This document shows positions 1 through 7,809 of a DNA stretch of 64,000 nucleotides, piece after piece. The stretch covers positions 62,001 through 126,000 of the forward strand of contig NZ_CP035376.1 in assembly GCF_004118975.1 (NCBI RefSeq), read 5' to 3'. Below the pieces are notes generated by a model that saw only the letters and a program-made list of their open reading frames with translations, was not told where the DNA came from and made no database searches. The DNA is from Luteimonas sp. YGD11-2. Lineage in GTDB: Bacteria; Pseudomonadota; Gammaproteobacteria; Xanthomonadales; Xanthomonadaceae. A program made the position numbers and the translations under genes. Numbering within the stretch: position 1 is the stretch's first letter; the number at the start of each line of letters is the position of its first letter.

Positions 1-1034
1 CGCACGAGGCTGGTAACCACCAGATGCTCGCGACTGCTGTCGAGCGAGGCGGCGAGGCGGAACGAGGGCGTTTCCATCGCTATCGTGGCATCGGCAACGG
101 TGCCCACGGCCGACACGGCCACGACCTCGCTGAGCTCGGCCAGCAGCTGCTCTAGCGGGTTCGCTTCGGCGTCAACGGGGGCATACAATTGCTCGCTTAC
201 ACTGGCGATGAAGCGCAGCGCAATGCGGAGTCGGTCCGGCTCGTCACAGGCTGGTCCGGTGCCGCCGCGCAGGGCCTCGACAAACTCGATAAGTGTGCCA
301 AAGCGTTCGCTCGGCGTGCGGCTTAGGGCCCGTCCGATTGCCGCGCGCTCGCCCGGCGGTAGCGATAGCCCGGGTAACGCGGCATACAGCTCTTCATGAT
401 TAGCCAGGGGATGGCCATTCATCGCGCGCAGCGCAATAGCACAGAACGCATATGGGTCGCGCGTGAGAGTGTAAGTGCCGGTATCTTCTTCGGGCAGACA
501 GTACGGAACCGTACGCCACCCCATAAGCGTACGACCGATGCCGACGCTGGCCAGCTTGGCTTGGCCGAAGTCAATGATCTTTACCACGCCGGTCGGCGTG
601 ATCAGGACATTGCCGGTCGACAGGTCGCGATGGGCGATGTTGCGTTCGGCGGCATAAGTGAGTGCGTCGAGGAGCGGTTCGCCGTAGCGCTGGTAGAACG
701 TCGGCCAGTCCATCGGCCCTGCGGCAGCGAGATGCTGTTCGAGAGTCTGTCCGTCGATCCATTCGAGCGCGATGTAGCGCTGACCGGTCAGCGCACAACG
801 CCCCGCGTCGAGCATCTGCACTATGCCGTTGTGGGTCAGTTGACCAAGCGCGCTATGTTCACGGTGCCAGATTTCGTTGACGATGGCGGGGTCGCGGCCC
901 TGCTCAGTGAAGACCTTCAGAGCCACGACTGCATGCGATTGCTGGTCAAAGGCCTTATGCAGCGTTGCTGTACCGCCTTCGATCTGCTCGGTCAGCAGCA
1001 GATAGCGATCGGCAAACGTCCTTGGTTGCGACAT
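1..1034 (-). CDS. Ser/Thr protein kinase (3' end outside window)
   Basis: The reading frame is open from an ATG at 1034 to the window edge (344 codons seen), so the C-terminus is missing. The first ~270 residues form a eukaryotic-like protein kinase: a short glycine loop at residues 20-21, VALK with the ATP-binding lysine K40, the catalytic loop HRDLSTGN (D137, N142), DFG at 155-157 and a PEE activation-segment end in place of APE. It should phosphorylate Ser/Thr on unknown substrates in the cytoplasm. The seen part after the kinase domain shows no membrane helix or PASTA repeat, so it is not a typical cell-wall-sensing PknB. It lies downstream of an unknown gene on the same strand inside a lower-G+C island, which fits an accessory role, possibly defence. 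The kinase call is firm; the biological role is unknown. Confidence 0.85.
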   Translation of the reverse strand, partial: MSQPRTFADRYLLLTEQIEGGTATLHKAFDQQSHAVVALKVFTEQGRDPAIVNEIWHREHSALGQLTHNGIVQMLDAGRCALTGQRYIALEWIDGQTLEQHLAAAGPMDWPTFYQRYGEPLLDALTYAAERNIAHRDLSTGNVLITPTGVVKIIDFGQAKLASVGIGRTLMGWRTVPYCLPEEDTGTYTLTRDPYAFCAIALRAMNGHPLANHEELYAALPGLSLPPGERAAIGRALSRTPSERFGTLIEFVEALRGGTGPACDEPDRLRIALRFIASVSEQLYAPVDAEANPLEQLLAELSEVVAVSAVGTVADATIAMETPSFRLAASLDSSREHLVVTSLV

Positions 1035-1146
1035 GCGCGGCAACCCTCCCCCCTGTCTCTAACTTGAATCTACACGAAGAAACGGCAGTTGGTACGTCCG
1101 CTTTTGGCCGGAAGCGGACAAGGAGATAGGGCGAGGAAAGCCGTCA

Positions 1147-1653
1147 TTAAACCCACGAGATTGGGGTGGGAGTAGCAGACGGCCCAAGTACCTCATCTCT
1201 CACTTCCGCCACCTTCTCGATGGCTCGCTGAAGCTGTTGGCCAATCGCTTGGATCTGCGCAATGCCGACCTCTCGCGTCTGCAGGAATACGTCGTTCTGC
1301 GCTGCCTGATTGCTCCAGATCATTAAATGGTCATCGAGAGCCTGTTTGTTAGGAATCTCGGTAACGATCCCGTTAGCCGCACAGTTAAATCGTCGGACCG
1401 CCTCCCGTAAGGTGCCGTCGCCAAAGCAATGGTTTATCACCCGAAAGGTGGCGCCGACGAGTGCGACGAGTTCGACCGCTTTCACTCCATGACCAAGCCT
1501 CGCTCCCCCCGGTGTCCAACAACGCATTTCCCATGCAGCCTGCGTTCCTTCGGCTAGATCGCCACAGGCAATCTGGCTGAGAGTCTCTGTACGGTAGCCT
1601 ATCGACGGCTGCCCATTCTTTGCGTGAAGTACCAACGTTGCGAGGGTGGGCAT
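1147..1653 (-). CDS. Hypothetical protein, possible partner of the kinase gene
   Basis: This encodes 168 residues that I do not recognise. There is no signal peptide or membrane helix. The last ~45 residues (about 120-160) are rich in Q, E, I and V with heptad-like spacing and could form a short coiled coil. An AGGAG lies about 10 bases before the ATG. The kinase gene starts 112 bases downstream on the same strand, so the two may be co-transcribed. Codon use is less G+C-biased than in the core genes to the right, as expected in an island. Confidence 0.6.
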   Translation of the reverse strand: MPTLATLVLHAKNGQPSIGYRTETLSQIACGDLAEGTQAAWEMRCWTPGGARLGHGVKAVELVALVGATFRVINHCFGDGTLREAVRRFNCAANGIVTEIPNKQALDDHLMIWSNQAAQNDVFLQTREVGIAQIQAIGQQLQRAIEKVAEVRDEVLGPSATPTPISWV

Positions 1654-1948
1654 GCGTGGAGCACTCCTGGGAATCGACGTCCCACCGGCTTTAGTGGCAG
1701 GCCAATCTAGAGTCAGGGGATCAAGTCGGATCTACATATGCCGGCCAATCGCGGAAACGTACATGGTGACCGGCCCGACACCCGCTCTGGCATCCGCCAT
1801 GGAGCTAACCAGTCGCCGGTTGTCGATTGGAATCCCAGAGTGTCCGACTCGCCGCTGTTGGAAATGCCCGCCGCGAACGTGGCCGTTCGCGGCTCCAATC
1901 CAGTTAAGGGATCTTTTGGAGGATGACCACCCCAAGCTCTGGGGTAGC

Positions 1949-1964
1949 CATCTACAGCTACTGT
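1949..1964. repeat. Direct repeat copy 1 left of the Rap1a-like gene
   Basis: CATCTACAGCTACTGT here matches CATCTACAGCTAGTGT at 2511-2526 in 15 of 16 bases. The two copies bracket the small secreted-protein gene at 2010-2483. They could be operator halves for the nearby XRE regulator or a trace of a small insertion. Confidence 0.6.
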
Positions 1965-1979
1965 TGGGACTGTCCCAAC
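1963..1979. promoter_or_regulatory. Perfect palindrome, possible operator
   Basis: GTTGGGAC, a single T, then GTCCCAAC makes a perfect 8-bp palindrome. It partly overlaps direct repeat copy 1 and lies between two leftward genes (1147-1653 and 2010-2483). It could be a dimeric repressor site or a recombinase site. The rest of the 356-base gap 1654-2009 shows no convincing gene. Confidence 0.45.
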
Positions 1980-2009
1980 GGTCCCACAGCATGTGTTGTC
2001 CATGAGAGC

Positions 2010-2483
2010 TTAGCCGCCACCCCAGTGGAGGTTCCATTGAGTGTTCCCTGCGGTGCACTGGTATAGCGAATCAAATGCGTCGCTAAGCATGCTCCGACCA
2101 GTCCCATTCATGATCATCCGACCGTCCGTCATCTGATACTCGTTTCGCCGACTCATAACCTGAGCGAGAACATCAATCCGGACGCGTTCCAGGAACGCGG
2201 TTAGTGAGCGTTCCATGTCGAGCTTGTAGTGGTCGGGGAAGCACATGTTCGTGCCAATAAACAGCCATGCGGGTGGTGCTTGAAGACCATGCTCATCCAG
2301 ACGACTGCGGAGCCGATGGTTGTGCATGTTCCTAGATTCAACGACCCCCCAAAGGAGACCACTGCAAAAGTCGCTCGGCTTGCTACATGTTTCGACGAAC
2401 AGGTCATAACTGATTTCCGCGCGACAATCCGTGCTGAATGTTGTCAAGAGAAGCAAGAGAGCTCCGCTCAGCTTCATCTTCAT
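2010..2483 (-). CDS. Small secreted protein, Rap1a/Tai-like (tentative)
   Basis: The start at 2483 is chosen because GGGAGGT lies 5 bases before it, giving 157 residues. Residues 1-20 form a signal peptide (MKMK, a run of Leu, then CRA), so the product is exported. The mature part has conserved-looking cysteines (ETCSKPSDFCSG, NMCFP and LYQC near the C-terminus) spaced as in the Rap1a/Tai family, whose known members are periplasmic immunity proteins for type VI effectors. No type VI effector gene is visible beside it. The family call rests on the cysteine pattern only. The gene is divergent from the XRE regulator and bracketed by a 16-base direct repeat. Confidence 0.6.
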   Translation of the reverse strand: MKMKLSGALLLLLTTFSTDCRAEISYDLFVETCSKPSDFCSGLLWGVVESRNMHNHRLRSRLDEHGLQAPPAWLFIGTNMCFPDHYKLDMERSLTAFLERVRIDVLAQVMSRRNEYQMTDGRMIMNGTGRSMLSDAFDSLYQCTAGNTQWNLHWGGG

Positions 2484-2510
2484 TTGTGACCTCCCTATTC
2501 CGTTGGCTGG

Positions 2511-2528
2511 CATCTACAGCTAGTGTAG
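2511..2528. promoter_or_regulatory. Direct repeat copy 2 with CTACA/TGTAG palindrome
   Basis: This is the second copy of the 16-base repeat (2511-2526). Within it CTACA (2514-2518), GCTAG and TGTAG (2524-2528) form an inverted repeat. It sits in the divergent space between the secreted-protein gene and the XRE gene, where an autoregulatory operator would be expected. Confidence 0.5.
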
Positions 2529-2561
2529 AGTCTGCCAGAAGCTGCGTTCAACGGTCATGAT

Positions 2562-2927
2562 TTGGCGTCTTCGTCAAGTCTCCAGCCGTTGCCCGAAAGC
2601 TTCGCCGCCTCCGTTTTTTCCAAGCGCTTGAAGTTGGCGAGGGCGCGGGCTGGCGTGTCACAGCGCGAACTTGGCGCGCTGATCGGCTTGGGGAAGACGG
2701 TGGGGAGCACTCGCATTAACCGTTACGAGCAGCAGAAGTCGCTATGCGATATGGAGACTGCTTCCCAGATTGCCGAGCAGCTCGATGTGCCTCTCGCCTA
2801 TCTTTTCGCGGAGTCGGAACTGCTCGCCGACATGATCCTTGCGTTCTCGGCACTTACACAGCCGGAGCAGAAGAAGCTACTGGTAGAGATAGAAAAACGC
2901 GCCACTGACAAGGCGGTTAAAAAGTAG
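2562..2927 (+). CDS. XRE-family helix-turn-helix regulator
   Basis: The product has 121 residues. Residues ~19-75 form an HTH_3 domain (SKRLKLARARAGVSQRELG, then an IN-RYEQ recognition segment and a P-LAYLF end). The last 40 residues are helical and charged and may serve in dimerisation. The only upstream start that keeps the whole domain is a TTG at 2562, and no strong ribosome site precedes it, so the start is uncertain. It is divergent from the small secreted-protein gene and is the last gene of the island before the broken radical SAM gene. Cro/C1-type regulators of this kind often control island genes, which is inference here. Confidence 0.8.
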   Translation: MASSSSLQPLPESFAASVFSKRLKLARARAGVSQRELGALIGLGKTVGSTRINRYEQQKSLCDMETASQIAEQLDVPLAYLFAESELLADMILAFSALTQPEQKKLLVEIEKRATDKAVKK

Positions 2928-3110
2928 CAGCGTCCTGCGGCGGTCTTTGCCGTGGGTTGACTGGTCTACGGTTACAGCGGCGCTCCGAGGTGGCGGGAGA
3001 CTACGTACCCCCGGCGCGGCATAAAAATTATCCTGAAAGCTGGCCCTACCGGGGGCGCCTAAACCGCCGTCAAGCTGGCCTCGAACGAACTGCGCCAACT
3101 GCGGCTGTGA

Positions 3111-3127
3111 ACACTTTTAACAAGTGT
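3111..3127. repeat. Inverted repeat at the island end
   Basis: ACACTT, five bases TTAAC, then AAGTGT form a perfect 6-bp inverted repeat about 13 bases before the point where radical SAM coding similarity begins. An inverted repeat with a short spacer at an element boundary is what a tyrosine-recombinase core site or a transposon end looks like. The 210-base stretch 2928-3140 holds no other recognisable gene. Confidence 0.45.
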
Positions 3128-3140
3128 CATAAAGTGCTGG

Positions 3141-3974
3141 TGCGTCTACTGCTTCGCGCGGCCCTCGCACGCGTACCTGGACCTCTCGCCCGGCCTCGAT
3201 TTCGAGACCCGGCTGTTTGCCAAGACCAATGCGCCGGACCGGCTGCGCGCCGAGCTCGGCAAGCCCGGCTACGTGTGTTCGCCGATCGCGCTGGGCATCA
3301 ATACCGATGGCTACCAGCCGCTCGAGCGCGATCGCGGCATCACCCGCGGGTGCCTGGAGATCTGTGCGCAGGCGGGCCAGCCGGTGCATATCGTCACCAA
3401 GAGCGCGCTGGTGGTGCGCGACCTCGACCTGCTGGCGCCGATGGCCGCGCGCGGGCTGGTGGAGGTGCATCTCTCGGTGACCACCCTCGACAACCGGCTG
3501 TCGGCCCGCATGGAACCGCGCGCGGCCGCGCCGCATGCGCGCCTGCGTACGATCCGCGCGCTGGCCGAAGCCGGGGTGCCGACCGGGGTGCTCGTCGCGC
3601 CGGTGATCCCGATGATCAGCGACCACGAGCTCGAGGCGATCCTGGAAGCCACGCGCGAGGCCGGCGCGACGTCGGCGGGCTACGTGCTGCTGCGCCTGCC
3701 GCACGAACTCAAGGAGATCTGGCGTGAATGGCTTGAGCTGCACTATCCGCAGCGCGCCGCCCATGTGATGAGCCTGGTTCAGCAGATGCGCGGTGGTCGC
3801 GACTACGACAGCCGCTACGGCAGCCGCATGCGTGGCCAGGGCCCGTTCGCCGATCTCATCCGTGCGCGCTTCGACCGCGCGCGGCGCGCGCTGGGTTTCG
3901 GTGAGCTGCCTCCCCTGCGTTGCGACCTGTTCAGCCCGCCGCGCGAGGTTTCGCCGCAGGGCGACCTGTTCTGA
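3141..3974 (+). pseudogene. 3' part of a PA0069-family radical SAM gene, cut by island
   Basis: From 3141 the frame reads CVYCFARPSHAYL and then LSPGLDFETRLFAK, the text that follows the iron-sulphur motif in PA0069-type radical SAM proteins, and continues to a normal C-terminus at 3974. The upstream part, including the first cysteine of the CxxxCxxC cluster motif, is replaced by island sequence: the codon four before the second Cys reads Ile, and there is an in-frame stop at 3108-3110. No acceptable start precedes the motif. The piece cannot make a working [4Fe-4S] enzyme by itself. The missing 5' part may lie on the far side of the island outside this window. An in-frame GTG at 3273 could yield a 233-residue fragment but would lack the cluster. 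Confidence 0.8.
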
Positions 3975-4055
3975 CGGGGATCCGGCGTGCGTGTCCACGC
4001 CCTGCTGACCCGGGGATGGCTAGACTTCCGGCTTTCCGTGCACGCAGAACGAGTC

Positions 4056-4838
4056 ATGTCTTCCGGTTCCAGTGTCCCGCGGGTCGACGACCTGCCCGGC
4101 CAGCTTGTGCGCAGCGAAGCGGCGATCGCGCGCATGCGCAAGCGCGAGGAGCATCTCGCCCATGGCATCTCGCATGACCTGCGCGCGCCGCTGCGCGCGA
4201 TCACCGGCTATGCGCAGGTGCTGGTCAACCAGTACGCGGAAGCGCTGGATCCGCAGGCGCGCGACTACCTGGGCCGCATCCACGATGCCGCCGGGCGCAT
4301 GGAAGGCCTGATCGAGAAACTCCTGCAGCTGTCGTATGTCGATCGCGCGCCGCTCAAGCCCGAGCGCGTGGACCTTGGCATGCTGGCGGAATGGAGCCTC
4401 GCCGAACTGCAGGACCTGCAACCCGGCCCGACGGCCGACATCGAGGTACAGACCGACCTGTTCGTGCATGGCGACGAACGCCAGCTCAAGCAGTTGATGG
4501 ACCGCCTGCTGCACAACGCGTGGACGTTCTCGCGCTCGCGCGAGCAGATCCGTATCCGCGTGCGCGGGCGCCGCGAAGGCGCGCGCCTGCTGGTCGCGGT
4601 GGAGGACGCCGGCAGCGGTTTCGACATGCGCTATGCTGACCGCGTCTTCGTGCCGTTCCAGCGCCTGCATGGCAGCGAGCAGGGCGGCGGCGACGGCCTC
4701 GGGCTTGCGATCGCGCAGGCCATCGTCGAACGCCACGACGGCCGCATCTGGGCCGAATCCACCCCCGGCGTCGGCAGCGTGTTCCATATCGACCTGCCGG
4801 CGGCGCAGGACAGCGAGGACGAAGCTGGGCATGACTGA
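4056..4838 (+). CDS. Sensor histidine kinase (HisKA/HATPase, soluble)
   Basis: The product is a 260-residue kinase from the ATG at 4056. The dimerisation H-box is ISHDLRAPLRAI with phospho-acceptor H40. The HATPase_c domain follows (~130-255) with an N-box around LLHNAWTFS, a D-x-G box (VEDAGSGFD) and GDGLGLAIA. No membrane or PAS segment is present in this frame, so it probably takes its signal from a partner. The kinase core resembles those of bacteriophytochrome-type kinases. Its stop overlaps the start of the response regulator gene by 8 bases, so the pair is co-translated. An earlier in-frame ATG-less start at 3987 is possible but adds no domain. Confidence 0.85.
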   Translation: MSSGSSVPRVDDLPGQLVRSEAAIARMRKREEHLAHGISHDLRAPLRAITGYAQVLVNQYAEALDPQARDYLGRIHDAAGRMEGLIEKLLQLSYVDRAPLKPERVDLGMLAEWSLAELQDLQPGPTADIEVQTDLFVHGDERQLKQLMDRLLHNAWTFSRSREQIRIRVRGRREGARLLVAVEDAGSGFDMRYADRVFVPFQRLHGSEQGGGDGLGLAIAQAIVERHDGRIWAESTPGVGSVFHIDLPAAQDSEDEAGHD

Positions 4839-5268
4839 GAAGGAAATCCTGCTGGTCGAGGACAATCCCGACGACGTCGAACTGACCCGTATCGCATTCG
4901 CCGAGGCGAAGATCGCCAACCCGCTGGTGGTGGTGCGCGATGGCGTGGAAGCACTGGACTACCTGTTCGCACGCGGTTCGTACGCGCACCGCAATGCCGA
5001 TGACCTGCCGTCGATCGTGCTGCTCGACCTCAACCTGCCGCGGGTGGACGGCCGCGAGGTGCTGCAGGCGATCCGTGCCGATGCGCACACCCGCGCACTG
5101 CCGGTGGTGGTGCTGACCACCAGCAGCGAACCGTTCGATATCGAGGCCGCCTATGCGCTGGGCGTCAACAGCTATATCCGCAAGCCGGTCGATTTCCAGC
5201 AGTTCGTCGGCGCGGTGAAGCAGGTCGGCCTGTACTGGCTGGTGCTCAACCACCCCAGCCCGGCCTGA
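4831..5268 (+). CDS. CheY-like single-domain response regulator (Rcp1 type)
   Basis: The product is 145 residues, a receiver domain only. Acidic residues E10 and D11 (LLVEDNPDD) bind magnesium, D66 (LLDLNLP) is the phosphorylation site, TTSS carries the switch Thr, and K of IRKPV completes the active site. The NPDDVELT start and the longer beta3 insertion are typical of Rcp1-type regulators paired with phytochrome-like kinases. With no output domain it must act by protein contact. The start overlaps the kinase gene. Confidence 0.88.
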   Translation: MTEKEILLVEDNPDDVELTRIAFAEAKIANPLVVVRDGVEALDYLFARGSYAHRNADDLPSIVLLDLNLPRVDGREVLQAIRADAHTRALPVVVLTTSSEPFDIEAAYALGVNSYIRKPVDFQQFVGAVKQVGLYWLVLNHPSPA

Positions 5269-5279
5269 GGCAGGCCGCT

Positions 5280-6056
5280 TCAGCTGCCGCGGTAGAGCTG
5301 CTCGGCGCGCTGGAACAGGATCCAGCTGGTGGCGATGAACTTGTCGCCACCGCGCGGGCGGTTGCCGCGATGGGTATGGGTGAACGCGGTCGGCGCGATC
5401 AGCAGGTCGCCGGCGCGTGGCGTCACCTTGCGCTGCTGGAACATGAATTCGGTCTCGCCGGCGTCGAAGCCGTCGTTGAGGTAGATCGTCCACAGCAGAT
5501 GCCGGTGCAGGGTCTCGCACTGCGGATCGCGCGGGTACAGCTCGCAATGCCAGTACGGATAACCGCCCTCGCCGTCGCGGTACCACTGCAGGTTGACCGC
5601 ACCCGGGCGCAGGCAGGTGCGTGCGAGGCCGCCAAGTGCGGCATCGTCCATCGCCGCCAGGTCCTCGGCCGACAGCCGCCGCAGGCCACCGCGGCCATCC
5701 GGCTGCTGCAGCATCAACGGTGCGATCAGCGCCTGCGGATAGCGCCGCAGGTAGGCGAGCAGGCCCGCATACACCGCCACGTTGAGCGCCTGGTCGACAT
5801 CGGCCCAGTCCGCACGGCCCGCGAGCGAGAGATCGCGGCTGTGCTTGAGCTCGGGAAACACACCGCCGCCGATCTGCCCCGGCGACAGCGCATCGCTTGC
5901 ACGCATGCGTTCGACGATCGCCGCGCAGCTGGCGGCATCCAGGGCGGCGGGCACGACCTCGATGAAGTCGTCGACGGCGGTTGCAGTGCGGTCGTCCATG
6001 CGGAGGGCGTGTGGGGTGCGGGCCGCCAGCATCGCCGACGTCCCCACCCCATGCAA
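5280..6056 (-). CDS. 2OG-Fe(II) oxygenase
   Basis: This encodes 258 residues from the ATG at 6056, or 239 from the ATG at 5999. The C-terminal half has a prolyl-4-hydroxylase-like double-stranded beta-helix: WHCELYP supplies an H-x-E iron-ligand pair, FTHTHRG the distal His, and GGDKFIATSW the 2-oxoglutarate-binding Lys. The substrate is unknown. It lies 4 bases after fbp on the same strand and may be co-transcribed with it. Neither start has a clear ribosome site. Confidence 0.75.
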   Translation of the reverse strand: MHGVGTSAMLAARTPHALRMDDRTATAVDDFIEVVPAALDAASCAAIVERMRASDALSPGQIGGGVFPELKHSRDLSLAGRADWADVDQALNVAVYAGLLAYLRRYPQALIAPLMLQQPDGRGGLRRLSAEDLAAMDDAALGGLARTCLRPGAVNLQWYRDGEGGYPYWHCELYPRDPQCETLHRHLLWTIYLNDGFDAGETEFMFQQRKVTPRAGDLLIAPTAFTHTHRGNRPRGGDKFIATSWILFQRAEQLYRGS

Positions 6057-6060
6057 CGCG

Positions 6061-7089
6061 TCAGCCGCGGGCGTCGTGCTCGAGGTGGTAGCGCGTGGCG
6101 GCGTCCACTTCCTCGCGCGATCCGAGGAACACGGGTACGCGCTGGTGCAGCTCGCCCGGTTCGATGTCGAGAATGCGGCGGCGGCCGTCGGTGGCCGCGC
6201 CGCCGGCCTGCTCGATGAGCATCGCCATCGGGTTGGCCTCGTACATCAGCCGCAGCTTGCCGGGCTTGGAGGGATCCTTGCGGTCCCAGGGATAGATGAA
6301 GATGCCGCCGCGGGTGAGGATGCGATGCACGTCGGCCACCATCGACGCCACCCAGCGCATATTGAAGTCCTTGCCGCGCGCGCCTTCCCTGCCGGCCAGA
6401 AGATCGCTGACATAGGCCTGCATCGGCACGTCCCAGTGGCGCTGGTTGGACATGTTGATGGCGAATTCCTTCGTTGCCGGCGGCACCTGGATGTCGCGCC
6501 GGGTCAGCACGAAGGAGCCCTGCTCGCGGTCCAGGGTGAAGGCATGCGTGCCATGGCCGACGGTCAGCACCAGCATCGTGCTCGGGCCATAGATGCAGTA
6601 GCCCGCGGCAACCTGTTCGCGCCCGGCCTGGAGGAAATGCGAATCCTCGACGTCGCCACCGTCGCGCGCGCGCAGTACCGAGAAGATCGTGCCCACCGAG
6701 ACGTTGACGTCGATGTTGCTGCTGCCGTCGAGGGGATCGAACACCAGCAGGTAGTTGCCGCGCGGGAATGCATCCGGCACCGGCTGGCAGTGGTCCATCT
6801 CCTCCGATGCGCAGGCCGCGAGGTGCCCGCCCCAGGCGTTGGCCTCGAGCAGGATCTCGTTGGACAGCACGTCCAGCTTCTTCTGCGCCTCGCCCTGCAC
6901 GTTGATGCTGTCGCCGCCGTCGCCGGCCACCGCGTCGCCGAGCACGCCGCCGAGTGCGCCCTTGCCCACCGCCACCGAGATCCGCTTGCAGGCGCGTGCC
7001 ACCACCTCGATCAGCAGGCGCAGCTCCGGGTTGAGCTGGCCGGCGCGCTGCGCCTCGATCAGGAAACGGGTCAACGAGGTCTGGGACAT
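6061..7089 (-). CDS. fbp: Fructose-1,6-bisphosphatase class I
   Basis: The product has 342 residues, the normal class I length. It hydrolyses fructose 1,6-bisphosphate to fructose 6-phosphate in gluconeogenesis. The metal site [13 protein letters not shown], the earlier CASEE acid pair and the signature [12 protein letters not shown] are all present. The start MSQTSL at 7089 fits the family better than the longer frame from 7134. Confidence 0.95.
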   Translation of the reverse strand: MSQTSLTRFLIEAQRAGQLNPELRLLIEVVARACKRISVAVGKGALGGVLGDAVAGDGGDSINVQGEAQKKLDVLSNEILLEANAWGGHLAACASEEMDHCQPVPDAFPRGNYLLVFDPLDGSSNIDVNVSVGTIFSVLRARDGGDVEDSHFLQAGREQVAAGYCIYGPSTMLVLTVGHGTHAFTLDREQGSFVLTRRDIQVPPATKEFAINMSNQRHWDVPMQAYVSDLLAGREGARGKDFNMRWVASMVADVHRILTRGGIFIYPWDRKDPSKPGKLRLMYEANPMAMLIEQAGGAATDGRRRILDIEPGELHQRVPVFLGSREEVDAATRYHLEHDARG

Positions 7090-7176
7090 GACGCACTCCA
7101 CGGCTGCGGGGCCGGCATTATCGCCCGCATCCATGCGGCCGCCACCCGGCCTGCCGCCGCGCCTGCGTGCGCAGAC

Positions 7177-7809
7177 TCAGATCACCCGCAGCGTGATCGC
7201 CTTCAGCACCGCACGGGTGCGGTCGCGGGTGCCGAGCTTGTCGAGGATCACCGACACGTAGTTCTTCACCGTGCCCTCGGCCAGGAACAGGCTGCGCGCG
7301 ATCTCGCGGTTGGAATAGCCACCGGCCAGCAGGCGCAGGATCGCGACCTCGCGCGGATTGAAGCTGTCCAGCGGCGCGCGGTCGTCGCGGAAGTGGAAAC
7401 GCGCACGCACGGGGTCGGTGCTGACCGGCTGCAGCAGGGTCTCGCCGGCCGCCACGCGGGTGACAGCATCGAACAGCTCTTCCGGCGCGGCGTCCTTGAG
7501 CAGGAAGCCCTGCGCACCGGCTTCCGCGGCGCGCAGCAACAGGTCGCTGTCGTCGAAGGTGGTCAGCAGCAGGAGCGGCGTGGTGTCGCCACGCGCGCGC
7601 AGTGCCTGCAGGGCCTGGATGCCGTCGGTGCCGGGCATGCGGATGTCCGTAAGCACCACGTCCACCGTGGTGGCCTGCAGTTGCGCGAGCAGGGCCGCGC
7701 CATCGTCGGCTTCCAGCGCGATCACGATGCCCAGCCGCTCCAGCAGGGCGCGCAGCCCCGCACGCACCAGGGCCTGGTCATCGGCGAGCGCCACGCGCAG
7801 TGCGCTCAT
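7177..7809 (-). CDS. NarL/LuxR-family response regulator
   Basis: The product has 210 residues. The receiver domain (~1-118) has DD at 10-11, the phospho-acceptor Asp in VVLTDIRMP and the Lys in LLKDA. The C-terminal LuxR-type HTH is FNPREVAILRLLAGGYSNRE followed by LFLAEGTVKNYVSVILDKL. It should be a DNA-binding regulator driven by the kinase just upstream, whose stop overlaps this start by 4 bases. Architecture resembles DesR and NarL; the target genes are unknown. Confidence 0.9.
   Translation of the reverse strand: MSALRVALADDQALVRAGLRALLERLGIVIALEADDGAALLAQLQATTVDVVLTDIRMPGTDGIQALQALRARGDTTPLLLLTTFDDSDLLLRAAEAGAQGFLLKDAAPEELFDAVTRVAAGETLLQPVSTDPVRARFHFRDDRAPLDSFNPREVAILRLLAGGYSNREIARSLFLAEGTVKNYVSVILDKLGTRDRTRAVLKAITLRVI

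Noticed and set aside
1713..2058. Short minus-strand frames in the gap left of the Rap1a-like gene
   Set aside because: They overlap each other, lack ribosome sites and have no protein-like composition.
2957..3727. 256-codon frame spanning the island junction
   Set aside because: After 3141 it runs out of frame with the radical SAM fragment; the earlier part is low-complexity.
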